This document shows positions 25,583 through 34,088 of a stretch of DNA of 49,363 nt, piece by piece. The position numbers and the translations under genes were made by a program. The DNA is taken from positions 1-49,363 of the forward strand of contig JAFQBT010000139.1 of NCBI GenBank assembly GCA_017399625.1, read 5' to 3'. This stretch comes from Oscillospiraceae bacterium. Lineage in GTDB: Bacteria; Bacillota; Clostridia; Oscillospirales; Ruminococcaceae. The number at the start of each line of letters is the position of its first letter. Position 1 is the stretch's first letter. Below the pieces are notes generated by a model that searched no databases, was not told the DNA's origin, and saw nothing but the letters and a program-made list of their open reading frames with translations.

Positions 25583-27151
25583 ATGAATAATTTCTTTAAC
25601 TATTTTACCGAGGATATCGGACAGGTTTTTCAGGCTTTTGTTGAAGTGCTCAGCGCAATTTTCAATTTTCTGAACTACCTTTTCAATTTCCCCATGCGAA
25701 TGAACATTATCAAGGAGCACAGCGAAAGTTTCAGCACCACCGACTGGGTAATGCTGCTCATCGCCAACATCATGATAATCGCCGTTTGCTGCCTTATCAT
25801 ATATTTCATCGGAAAGCTTATCCGGAAAATCTTTTTCGGCGGAATTTCCAAAAGGGAATACGAAAGAATGTCTGCCCAGGTGCGGACTCTCCAGCGTGAC
25901 CTTCTCCGTTCCAACTACGAAAAAGATAAAATCCTTGCAATGACCATGGGAAATCCGGAACTTCCCCCGGAAGAGGAGGAAGAAAAGAAGGAAGAAGGCG
26001 AAGAGGAAAGCACCGAGCTTGTTCCTTCCAACAGAAACACCTTCGATTCTCCCTGTGTTGATCCTTCGGACAGCCGTTTCTTCCGTCTTACCTGTGTTGA
26101 TAACTACTATAAAACCGAATACGTAAAGCCGGAATATGATAACGAGATGAACCTTGAGCAGATCTGCGAAAGATTCCGCAATTTTGCCGCATCCCAGCTC
26201 AAGCTTTATTATGACCTTGATATGATGAGATTCTTCCTTGCTTCCATGGGAACTTCCCGAATCATCATCCTCCAGGGTATTTCCGGTACCGGTAAAACCT
26301 CCCTTCCTTATGCATTCGGTAAATTTGTCCAGAAGGACACAACCGTTGTTTCCGTCCAGCCTTCCTGGCGTGAAAGAACGGAGCTTTACGGATATTTCAA
26401 CGAATTTACAAAGCGTTATGCAGAAACGGAATTTTTGCAGGCAATTTATGAATGCAACTATTTCCGCGATCCCCATATTGTAATCCTGGACGAAATGAAC
26501 ATCGCCCGTGTTGAATATTATTTTGCGGAAATGCTCTCCATTCTCGAAATGCCCCTTCAGGAGGAATGGAAGGTCGATATCGTAACCGCGGTCTGGGATA
26601 ACGACCCCTGCCTTATCGACGGCGGTAAGGTCCAGATCACCAACAACGTCTGGATCGTCGGCACCATCAACAACGACGACTCCACCTTCGCCGTTGCGGA
26701 TAAAGTTTACGACCGTGCAATCCCGATCGACCTTGACAGCAGAGCGGATCCTTTCGAATGCGAAATGACCGATCCGGTCTATATTTCCACCGACCGCCTC
26801 AACGAACTTTTCGATGAAGCAAAGAGAAACTATCCCGTTTCCCAGGAAATCATGGATAAGCTCGAACTTGTAAACGCATATCTTATCAAGAACTTCCGCC
26901 TTGCTTTCGGTAACCGAATCATGAAGCAGATCGGCGACTTTGTTCCCTGCTTCATCGGATGCGGCGGAAGCGAAATCCAGGCAATCGACTTCATCGTTGC
27001 AAAAAAAGTTCTCCGTAAGTTCGAATCCCTCAGCCTCGGCTTTATGAAAGACGAGCTCACCAAATTCAGCAACTATCTGGATAAAGTTTTCGGCAAAAAC
27101 CAGATGGCAATCTGCAAGGACTATATTGAACAGCTGAAGAAAAACAACTGA
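25583..27151 (+). CDS. Membrane-anchored McrB-like AAA+ ATPase
   Basis: A 522-residue protein with one N-terminal membrane helix (about 52-76), a charged coiled coil and Glu-rich linker (about 90-150), then an AAA+ domain of the McrB/MoxR type. Walker A is GISGTGKTS (Gly232-Thr239 core) and Walker B is VILDEMN (Asp303, Glu304). The DEMNxARxExYFxxML pattern is typical of McrB-type enzymes. Sensor 1 is GTINNDD and an Arg-finger-like DRA follows. Known McrB proteins drive DNA restriction with McrC. This one is tethered to the membrane, lacks a DNA-binding N-domain and lies 27 nt before a DUF2357-like gene inside a secretion cluster. A remodelling or motor role in surface assembly is inferred. 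Confidence 0.85.
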   Translation: MNNFFNYFTEDIGQVFQAFVEVLSAIFNFLNYLFNFPMRMNIIKEHSESFSTTDWVMLLIANIMIIAVCCLIIYFIGKLIRKIFFGGISKREYERMSAQVRTLQRDLLRSNYEKDKILAMTMGNPELPPEEEEEKKEEGEEESTELVPSNRNTFDSPCVDPSDSRFFRLTCVDNYYKTEYVKPEYDNEMNLEQICERFRNFAASQLKLYYDLDMMRFFLASMGTSRIIILQGISGTGKTSLPYAFGKFVQKDTTVVSVQPSWRERTELYGYFNEFTKRYAETEFLQAIYECNYFRDPHIVILDEMNIARVEYYFAEMLSILEMPLQEEWKVDIVTAVWDNDPCLIDGGKVQITNNVWIVGTINNDDSTFAVADKVYDRAIPIDLDSRADPFECEMTDPVYISTDRLNELFDEAKRNYPVSQEIMDKLELVNAYLIKNFRLAFGNRIMKQIGDFVPCFIGCGGSEIQAIDFIVAKKVLRKFESLSLGFMKDELTKFSNYLDKVFGKNQMAICKDYIEQLKKNN

Positions 27152-27178
27152 TAAAATTCTTCATGAAAGGAGCCGCTC

Positions 27179-29164
27179 ATGGCTGCATCCACTAAAAAAA
27201 CCGCCGGAAAAACCGGAGCAAAAAAGAAGGATTCCTATATTGATCCTCTTTACGAAAAATACACGAAAAGTGTCATAAGAGCTCTTGGAAGCACGGAGTT
27301 TTACGAATTTTTTATGGACGCCGTTTCAAGAGCGGACAATAAATTCCAGTTTTCCAACAGGAAGATGGAAAAAACCGTTGACCTCAACTGGGTCGATGCA
27401 ATCGAAGAAACCCTTCCCGCAATACAGAACATTATTTCGAACCCGAGGAACGTTATCCATGAGGAAGAACTCATCGTAAACGTTGCAAACGCAAAAAAAG
27501 CGGGTTCCGATGTTGTTCGCCATCTTGCCCAGCACGCAAGCCTTGTTGAGAAATACGATTACGATACCGGCGAAGTCCGCCCAAGCAAACTTATGCAGAA
27601 ATACAGGGAGGACAGTACCCATCTTTATGAAAACCGCCTTGTTTTCACGGCGCTTGAAACCGCTTTCCAGTTTGTAAAAATCCGCCACGATGCGCTTTTT
27701 GCCGCCATGAGCGATGAATTCGGCGCAAAGCTGAAGCTTGATTCAACAATGGAAACCTCGACGGAACTTGTTCATTTTGATATGTATATGCATATCAAGG
27801 AGGTTGACAGCGCCATCGAAACGGACGATAAAAACGGCCATGTCTTCGACAGAATCTCGAAGATTTACCGAATTTTAATGGTGCTCATGCAGAGCCAGTT
27901 TGCCCAGCATATGGAAAAACTCCCGAGGGTAAAAGGTACGCTCACAAAGACCAACGTGCTCAAAAAGAACCCGGACTACCGAAAGGTAATGGCGCTGCTC
28001 GAATATCTCCGCGGCTATGACCAGATCGGTTATACCATCCGCGTTGTTGAGCAGAACCCGGAAATCGACGGCATTATGGAACGGGATATTTATCATAATA
28101 TCATGTTCAACTACCTCATCCTCAAGGGCTATCTTGAGGACGAAAGGGACCGCCGGATCCCCGCTCCCGCAAAGACGAGAAAGCGCATGCTCAAGCCAAA
28201 ATTCGTCAAGGAAATCATCGAGGAACTCACCGAGGATTACGACCTTCCGGATGTGGAAATCCGCAAGGTGCTCATCGAGGAGCTCACCAAGGAACAGCTC
28301 ATGCTCGAGGAGGAAGCGGAACGCAGAAGGCTTGTTGAAGAGCAGGAGAGAAGGAAGCTCGAGGAGGAGGAAAGACTCCGTCTTGAGGCCGAAGCAGAAG
28401 CCGAAAGACTCCGCAAGGAAGCCGAAGCCGAAGCGGAAAGAATCCGCCTTGAGGAAGCCGCAGAAAAGGAACGCCTTTTTGCGGAAAGAATGGAGCGCGA
28501 AGCGGAAGAAAGACGCAGAAGCAGAATCTTCCAGGAAGAGCTTACATATTTTGCCGAGCATCTTGAGGAGCGCATAGAGCTCCGCGAAGCCGCCGTTGCA
28601 AAGCGCCTTGAGGAAATGAAAGCCTTTGAGGAAGCACAGCGGAAAATTGAAGAAGAAAAACAGCGGAAGATCGAGGAGGAGGAAAGACTCCGCCGCGAAA
28701 AAGAAGAGGAAGAACAGCGCAATCAGAAAATCCTTGTTGAAAAACAGGCGGAAGAACAGCGCAGAACCGAAATCTTCCAGAAAGAAATCGACCGCTTCAA
28801 CGAAAATCTTGAGCAGCGCAAAGCCGCAAGAGAATCCGCCGCGGAAAAACTGCTCAAAGCAAAACAGGACTTCGAGGAAACCGCAAGGCTTATGGAAGAA
28901 GCCGAGCAGGCAAAAATCGAAGAGGAAATCCGCAGAAGAGAGGAAAGGGAAAAACTCCGCCTCGAAAAGGAACAGAAGAAGGAACAGGACGAAAAAGACG
29001 ACGTTCTTTCTGCGCCTTTCCGGGAGGAAATTGTTGTTTTCCTCGATTCCCTGCCGAAGAGAATTGCCCTTCGGGAAGCGGAAACAAGAAGAATCCTTGC
29101 GGAAAAGGAGCGGCGTGAAATCGAACGCCAGCGCCGTCTTGCCGCAAGAGCCGCAAGAAGATAA
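27179..29164 (+). CDS. DUF2357-like protein with long coiled coil, partner of the AAA+ ATPase
   Basis: A 661-residue cytoplasmic protein. The N-terminal half (about 15-340) resembles the DUF2357 domain found with McrB-type ATPases, with PRNVIHEEELIVNVANAKKA and the hallmark-like YENRLVFTALE; I see no PD-(D/E)xK nuclease motif. From about 370 it is an uninterrupted Glu/Arg/Lys coiled coil. Inside this lie three repeats (about 450-495, 531-575, 611-655) with the pattern F-x-x-E-(I/L)-x-x-F-x-x-x-L-x-x-R-x-x-x-R-E, each followed by a charged helix. The Arg-rich end is RRLAARAARR. AAAGGAG precedes the ATG and the ATPase gene ends 27 nt before, so the two probably work as a pair. The DUF2357 relation is by eye and moderate. 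Confidence 0.72.
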   Translation: MAASTKKTAGKTGAKKKDSYIDPLYEKYTKSVIRALGSTEFYEFFMDAVSRADNKFQFSNRKMEKTVDLNWVDAIEETLPAIQNIISNPRNVIHEEELIVNVANAKKAGSDVVRHLAQHASLVEKYDYDTGEVRPSKLMQKYREDSTHLYENRLVFTALETAFQFVKIRHDALFAAMSDEFGAKLKLDSTMETSTELVHFDMYMHIKEVDSAIETDDKNGHVFDRISKIYRILMVLMQSQFAQHMEKLPRVKGTLTKTNVLKKNPDYRKVMALLEYLRGYDQIGYTIRVVEQNPEIDGIMERDIYHNIMFNYLILKGYLEDERDRRIPAPAKTRKRMLKPKFVKEIIEELTEDYDLPDVEIRKVLIEELTKEQLMLEEEAERRRLVEEQERRKLEEEERLRLEAEAEAERLRKEAEAEAERIRLEEAAEKERLFAERMEREAEERRRSRIFQEELTYFAEHLEERIELREAAVAKRLEEMKAFEEAQRKIEEEKQRKIEEEERLRREKEEEEQRNQKILVEKQAEEQRRTEIFQKEIDRFNENLEQRKAARESAAEKLLKAKQDFEETARLMEEAEQAKIEEEIRRREEREKLRLEKEQKKEQDEKDDVLSAPFREEIVVFLDSLPKRIALREAETRRILAEKERREIERQRRLAARAARR

Positions 29165-29217
29165 TTTTTTGAAAAAAGCCGCATAATGCGAAAGAAAAGC
29201 GAAAGGGGGAACATTGC

Positions 29218-30573
29218 ATGAATAAGATTCAGGTAAAGCTTATTGCAGTTGCCCTCGCGCTTACTCTTTCGGTTTCGGTGGTAATAATGTCGTCCTATGC
29301 ATGGATGGTGCTTTCGTCCAATCCTGCCGCAACCGGAATCCAGGTTGTTATCGGCGGCGGAAACACGATTCTTATTGCGCCGAACATTGAAACGGAGGAC
29401 GGACACCATATTCCGGGACATTTTTCCGACAGCATAAATTTCGGAATGTATAAGGATTACGATTATCTCAAAGAGGTCGGCGGGCTTACTCCCGTTTCAA
29501 CAAGCGACGGAATCGATTGGTTCGTCGCGGAGGGAAAGCATGATCCCTTCCTTGAGCACGCAAACCTTCCGAAATACATTACTTCCGAAGACGAAAACGG
29601 AAACGAAACAAAAACCGAAAACCCGCTTATCCGGGAGGGAAACTTCATCTATCTGGATTTCTGGGTTGTTGCGCCCGCCGGGGATTATAATCTCCGGATT
29701 TCCACCGGAACAAAGGATTCCAACGGAGGAGATTCTTCCGGCGGAAGCTTTGTAATCGATCTTCCGGTACCGGTTCTTGATACGGAGGGGGAAGTTGTTA
29801 CCGCAACCCTTACCGAACCGGAGGGAAGCGCCGCCGCGGCGATCCGCGTCGGATTCCTTGCAAACCCGGTGATGCTCACGGACGATACCATGGAGCATTA
29901 TATGAACAGCCCCTATGAGGACGACCGCTTCACTTCGCTCCGGGGTTCATATTTCGAACCGAACACCGGTTCCTATCATTCGGATCTGGATAATTTTGTG
30001 ATTTATGAACCGAATGCGGATTACCATCCGGGAAAAAGCGAACTTGAAGGAACCTATGTCCAGACAAAGCCCCTTGTTCTCGGAGAAAACGGCGAAGGCG
30101 TTCCGAACGGGGATATCTGGAACCAGCTTACCGTTCAGCTTAAAAGCGACTGGATGGTAAATGCGGAATACAGCAGACTTTACCTTGAAGAGCATCTCAA
30201 TGCCGCATTGATAAAGAATGAGGACTGGAAAGATCTTCCCGAAAAGCAGATCATGGCGGAATTTTTGCAGAAAAGCCTTCAGGGACAGTTTTCCCAATAT
30301 GTCACCAAGGGAGAATTTATAAAATATTCCGCAGCGGAACAAGGTTCTCTCCGTGCGTATGCAGAATCGGAAGAGAATATTTCCGCCGAACAGCTTTCAA
30401 ATCTCACGAAGGCGGGAGCAACGGAAGACGTTAAAATAATTGAACTCGAAAGAAACATTCCCCAGCGTATCCGGATGTTCATCTGGCTTGAAGGGCAGGA
30501 TATGGATTGCGCCGCAAGCGCAAAATCCGCTTCCTTCGCAGTTAACATCGAATTTGCCGGCGGAACTGAATAA
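29218..30573 (+). CDS. SipW-dependent exported protein with WLEG motif
   Basis: A 451-residue protein with a short signal ending MSSYAWMVLS, then the shared strand TGIQVVIGGGNTILIAP. A beta-rich body contains FIYLDFWVVAP, AAIRVGFLANP and FVIYEPNADYHPG; the protein at 23405 has IRVGFLV and FIYEPN at matching places. The C-terminal motif FIWLEGQDMDC with NIEFAGG matches the protein at 23405 and the membrane protein at 18958. A helical insert of about 100 residues (about 310-405) is unique to it. No anchor is present. GGGGGA precedes the ATG. It lies between the DUF2357-like gene and the second SipW-like gene, 8 nt before the latter. Confidence 0.75.
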   Translation: MNKIQVKLIAVALALTLSVSVVIMSSYAWMVLSSNPAATGIQVVIGGGNTILIAPNIETEDGHHIPGHFSDSINFGMYKDYDYLKEVGGLTPVSTSDGIDWFVAEGKHDPFLEHANLPKYITSEDENGNETKTENPLIREGNFIYLDFWVVAPAGDYNLRISTGTKDSNGGDSSGGSFVIDLPVPVLDTEGEVVTATLTEPEGSAAAAIRVGFLANPVMLTDDTMEHYMNSPYEDDRFTSLRGSYFEPNTGSYHSDLDNFVIYEPNADYHPGKSELEGTYVQTKPLVLGENGEGVPNGDIWNQLTVQLKSDWMVNAEYSRLYLEEHLNAALIKNEDWKDLPEKQIMAEFLQKSLQGQFSQYVTKGEFIKYSAAEQGSLRAYAESEENISAEQLSNLTKAGATEDVKIIELERNIPQRIRMFIWLEGQDMDCAASAKSASFAVNIEFAGGTE

Positions 30574-30581
30574 ATAGATTT

Positions 30582-31343
30582 ATGAACAACGAAACGAAAG
30601 AAAACGGCGACGTTCGCCTTCACCGCTGGATAAGCACCGTTGTAACGGTTCTTCTGGTGCTTGCCGTGGTGTTCTGCCTGTATTCAGTGGTGCAGGTTCT
30701 GAGCAAGGGATACGTCAATATCGGCGGATTCATGATGTTCCGGGTCGTAACCGGAAGTATGGAACCGACGATGCCAACAGGAACTCTTCTCATAACAAGG
30801 GAAGTTGATATTGAAACCGTTGCGCTCGATGATATCGTCTGTTTCCGGACAAGGGTTTCGGAAATCTGGGGAAAAATCGTTACGCACAGGGTCGTTGATA
30901 TAATGGAAACCGCGGAGGGGATCCTTCTTGAAACAAAGGGGGATGCAAACCTTGCTTCGGATATCTATTATGTTGACAGTTCGAATTTTATCGGCAAAGT
31001 TATATGGCATTCGGGAGATGGCAACGTTTTGGCTGACTTAGTATCACTTTTCACAAGCAAAATCGGTTTTTTGGGCTGCATTGCCTTGCCGAGCCTTATT
31101 CTTGCGGCGCTTATTCTTAAAAACAGCGTCGGAAGCATCCGCCATGAACTTATGATGGTCATGGAGATGGAAAGACAGCAGAAAATCGCCGCAGAGCAGA
31201 ATGCCGGCGCTTTTGAAATAACCGAGGAAGAATATAACGAAATGTACGAAAGAATTCGTAAGGAACTTATTGAGGAGCTGACGCATTTTGATGAAATTCA
31301 ACCTGAACAAGGAGAATGTTCTGAAAATTCTGAAACTGAATAA
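30582..31343 (+). CDS. sipW: Second SipW-like signal peptidase (S26B type)
   Basis: A 253-residue enzyme with an N-terminal membrane helix (about 17-40), an extracellular catalytic domain, a second membrane helix (about 160-182) and an acidic helical cytoplasmic tail (about 185-253). The nucleophile is Ser59 (TGSMEPTMPTG) and the general base is His102 (VTHRVVD). KGDAN supplies the conserved Asp. It is shorter than the enzyme at 24564 and has no Pro-Ala tail. The Shine-Dalgarno sequence is weak, so translation may be coupled to the gene ending 8 nt upstream. Its 3' end overlaps the following exported-protein gene by about 53 nt. Two such enzymes in one cluster suggest divided substrate sets. 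Confidence 0.9.
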   Translation: MNNETKENGDVRLHRWISTVVTVLLVLAVVFCLYSVVQVLSKGYVNIGGFMMFRVVTGSMEPTMPTGTLLITREVDIETVALDDIVCFRTRVSEIWGKIVTHRVVDIMETAEGILLETKGDANLASDIYYVDSSNFIGKVIWHSGDGNVLADLVSLFTSKIGFLGCIALPSLILAALILKNSVGSIRHELMMVMEMERQQKIAAEQNAGAFEITEEEYNEMYERIRKELIEELTHFDEIQPEQGECSENSETE

Positions 31344-33411
31344 TGTGCCTTCGGAAAATTCCGGTTCCCCGGAACTTGTTAAAGCAAGAAGGAATATCTA
31401 TCTCCAGGCGGGGCTTGCCGTTCTGACGATAGTTCTGACCCTTGTAATCATCTTTTCGATGACTGCGGCATGGTACACGAACATTGTTGAAACAAGCGGA
31501 CTTGTTTTTGAGGTGGAATCCTGGGGATATTCCGGCGAAGTTCTGATTTCGGACAAAGTTGTTGCCGCCGCACCCGGCGACAGCGGAGTTGTCGGCCTTA
31601 CCGTAAGCGGCGCAAACGAGGAAAGTTCCGAAATTCTCGACGTAAAGGTCAACGTGACGAAGGACGCCATGAGGGACGAAATGCAGCAGAGAATGTTCTT
31701 CTATGTTGACACCGCGGCAACCGAAAACGGCGAAAACGTCGAAAGGGTATATCTCAGCAGCCTTAAGGATTATTCCTACACCCTTTTCAGCGGCGGTTCC
31801 ATCCTTATGAACGACGATTTTTCAAACGTTCCTGCGCTTAAATGGCAGTGGGTCTATGACGTTCTCGGATACTACGTTATTGCGGATTATAATGCTCAGA
31901 ACGAACTTGAGGTGACCGAATATATCCGCCCCATAGAATATGATTTTGATAAGGCGACTTTTAAGGAAACAACCCAGACTGTTACCGTTGACGAAACAGA
32001 AAAAGATATCAATACTTATGAAATCGCAACCGTTGACGGAACCCTTACTCCGGAAGAGTTCCTTGAGGAATTTTCGAAAAAAGACGGTTTTGAAGGAACG
32101 CTGAATATAAAGACTCCCGAAGAAGAGACTGATACCGAAGATAATCCCTTTGCCGAACCGGTTACAATCGGCGGTAAAGAATATTATAAAATCGGCGAAG
32201 CTGCAAACGGAAGAGGAATCTATGCCCGCCTTTGTACCTATGGCGAAATTGAAGAGGAGACCCGATATGATACATATCTGGGAGAGCTTGCCAAGAAAAA
32301 AGCGGACGGAGAAACCGATGAAACCGGTAGTTATTCTCTTCTGACTTTTGGAGCAACGGTGGGCGTTACCGTTGAGCAGAAGAAGATTGAAACCACCGTT
32401 GTAAGCGATGTTACGGGATTTAAAAACGCAATTGAAAACGGCGGAGCAATTGCGCTTGCCGCGGATATCGAAATTGGCGAACAGATTTCTGTTCCCGCCG
32501 GAGAGGAAATCTGGATTGACCTTGGCGGAAATACCATCACAAGCGGTGTAACCGGAACCGGCGGCGCCATTGTTGCAGAAGAAGGAAGTTCCCTTACAGT
32601 TGTGAACGGAAAACTTGAGGGCAACGGAGGAAAAACCGGAAGAGGAATTGAAGCTATCGGCGCGGAAGTGAATATCAGTAATGTGGATATAACCGGTTTT
32701 GACAGAGGAATTAATATAAGCGACGAAAAAAGCCTGGATACGGATTCCACGGTGCGCGTTTCCGGATGCACTGTTGACGGCGTAACCTGTGCGGTTTTTG
32801 TTTCCGGAAACGGAACGGGTACCGGTAATAAAACGCAGCTTATTGTTGATAAATGCACTCTTACATCGGAGTTGTACGGAATAGTTGGAAACGGTTCCGA
32901 CAACAGAGTAGGAACAGATATACAAGTTCTCAACAGTACCGTGAAAAGCGAAGGTGCGGGAATTTATCATCCCCAGAGGGACAGCACCCTTACGGTTTAT
33001 AACAGCACCGTTGAAGGCTATACCGGAATTGCAATCAAGGGCGGATATCTTGAGGTTATAAACTCCGAAATTATCGGTAACGGAGATATGCTTGAGACCC
33101 CTGAAGGCAGCAACAGCGGTTCTGCTACCACCGGTGACGCAATTTATATTGAAAACAACTATGAGAAAAACAGCATAAGCGTTGTTATAAGGGAAGAAGA
33201 AAATTCCGGCACCGCGGAGCTTAAAGCAACAAAAATCGAAAGTAAAAAGGACCACGCAGTCCGGATTTTTGACGAAACCAGAAAGAACGTGAAAATCACA
33301 ATCTATGGCGGAACTTTCAGCGGAATAGGTAAAATCAATGATGAATGGCTTGCGGAAGGCATGAGAACGGATGGAACCAACGGCGCATATGAGGTAGTTC
33401 CGATTGCCTGA
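31291..33411 (+). CDS. SipW-dependent exported protein with beta-helix domain
   Basis: A 706-residue protein. The basic N-terminus and hydrophobic helix (about 40-60) end FSMTAAWYTNIVETSG, a SipW-type signal. The N-terminal beta domain (about 60-140) has GDSGVVGLTVSG. A linker with acidic stretches follows. Residues about 375-680 form a right-handed parallel beta-helix of the pectate-lyase type: repeated short strands with ladder-like LTVVNGKLEG, VNISNVDITGF, LIVDKCTLTS, IQVLNSTVKS, LTVYNSTVEG and LEVINSEIIG. Similar folds serve as adhesins or polysaccharide-active domains; catalytic residues are not evident. ATG 31291 is chosen over TTG 31288; both follow GAGGAG (31272-31277). The start overlaps the peptidase gene, implying coupling. 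Confidence 0.75.
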   Translation: MKFNLNKENVLKILKLNNVPSENSGSPELVKARRNIYLQAGLAVLTIVLTLVIIFSMTAAWYTNIVETSGLVFEVESWGYSGEVLISDKVVAAAPGDSGVVGLTVSGANEESSEILDVKVNVTKDAMRDEMQQRMFFYVDTAATENGENVERVYLSSLKDYSYTLFSGGSILMNDDFSNVPALKWQWVYDVLGYYVIADYNAQNELEVTEYIRPIEYDFDKATFKETTQTVTVDETEKDINTYEIATVDGTLTPEEFLEEFSKKDGFEGTLNIKTPEEETDTEDNPFAEPVTIGGKEYYKIGEAANGRGIYARLCTYGEIEEETRYDTYLGELAKKKADGETDETGSYSLLTFGATVGVTVEQKKIETTVVSDVTGFKNAIENGGAIALAADIEIGEQISVPAGEEIWIDLGGNTITSGVTGTGGAIVAEEGSSLTVVNGKLEGNGGKTGRGIEAIGAEVNISNVDITGFDRGINISDEKSLDTDSTVRVSGCTVDGVTCAVFVSGNGTGTGNKTQLIVDKCTLTSELYGIVGNGSDNRVGTDIQVLNSTVKSEGAGIYHPQRDSTLTVYNSTVEGYTGIAIKGGYLEVINSEIIGNGDMLETPEGSNSGSATTGDAIYIENNYEKNSISVVIREEENSGTAELKATKIESKKDHAVRIFDETRKNVKITIYGGTFSGIGKINDEWLAEGMRTDGTNGAYEVVPIA

Positions 33412-33456
33412 TAAAGCGGGCAGAAAATTTTTTGGCAAAGGAGAAGATCCGGAAAA

Positions 33457-34068
33457 ATGGACCATTGGAAAAAGAATAGTTCCCTCCGGTATTTTGCGGG
33501 TCTTGCCTTGCTGATGGTGCCGGTTATCCTGATGATAATCGCATCGCCGGCTTTTGCCCGGTACCAAAAGGAAAAAATCGGGAACATTACCTTTAACGTA
33601 AAGGAACCGGGGCAGATTTGTTTTGTAAATATCGAGAACAACCAGCTTGAAGTAATTGATAATGAAAACAACAAATTTGTCTGGACAGAATCCGAAGGAA
33701 CAAAAAGTCTTGAAATTTCCGTTGCCAACGGAAGCGGAAACAGCGATTATTCAGAATATGACCAGAACGTCACCGTAATGCTTGTTGCGGGGCTTGGGCT
33801 TTCGGTTGAGGACGGCGAAACCGGAATCACCCTTGAGCACGGGGGAAACATCTATTCGGCAAAGGCTGAAAAAACAATTCCCGGTTCCGAATCCTATACG
33901 GCCTTCGGCGAAAGCTGGGTAATAACCTTTTTTGATAAAGCCGGAAACGAATTCAGCGGCGTTCTTGAAGGTGGAAAGCTTGATACCTTCACCGTTAAAA
34001 TAACGGTGGAAAATGCTTCGATTATTGAAAATACGGTGATATCACCTTTTGCAAAAATTATTAATTAA
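33457..34068 (+). CDS. Small SipW-type exported protein (TasA/camelysin-like)
   Basis: A 203-residue protein with a signal helix ending SPAFARYQKE. The AxAR-Y junction is the pattern I associate with SipW-type subunits in Clostridia. A single beta-sandwich-like domain follows (VMLVAGLGL, ITLEHGGNIYSAKA, FTVKITVENA). Its size fits the TasA/camelysin class of small fibre-forming proteins. It has no anchor and no cysteine pairs beyond one Cys. AAAGGAG lies about 13 nt before the ATG. It ends 20 nt before the next gene, which shares the ARY junction. A role as minor fibre subunit or initiator is inferred. Confidence 0.7.
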   Translation: MDHWKKNSSLRYFAGLALLMVPVILMIIASPAFARYQKEKIGNITFNVKEPGQICFVNIENNQLEVIDNENNKFVWTESEGTKSLEISVANGSGNSDYSEYDQNVTVMLVAGLGLSVEDGETGITLEHGGNIYSAKAEKTIPGSESYTAFGESWVITFFDKAGNEFSGVLEGGKLDTFTVKITVENASIIENTVISPFAKIIN

Positions 34069-34088
34069 AACGGAAAGGAGAATGGAAT

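Noticed and set aside
25583-29164. Reading the AAA+/DUF2357-like pair as an ordinary McrBC restriction system
   Set aside because: The ATPase has a membrane anchor and no DNA-binding N-domain, no nuclease motif is visible in the partner, and all neighbours concern secretion. It remains possible that the nuclease is too diverged to see.
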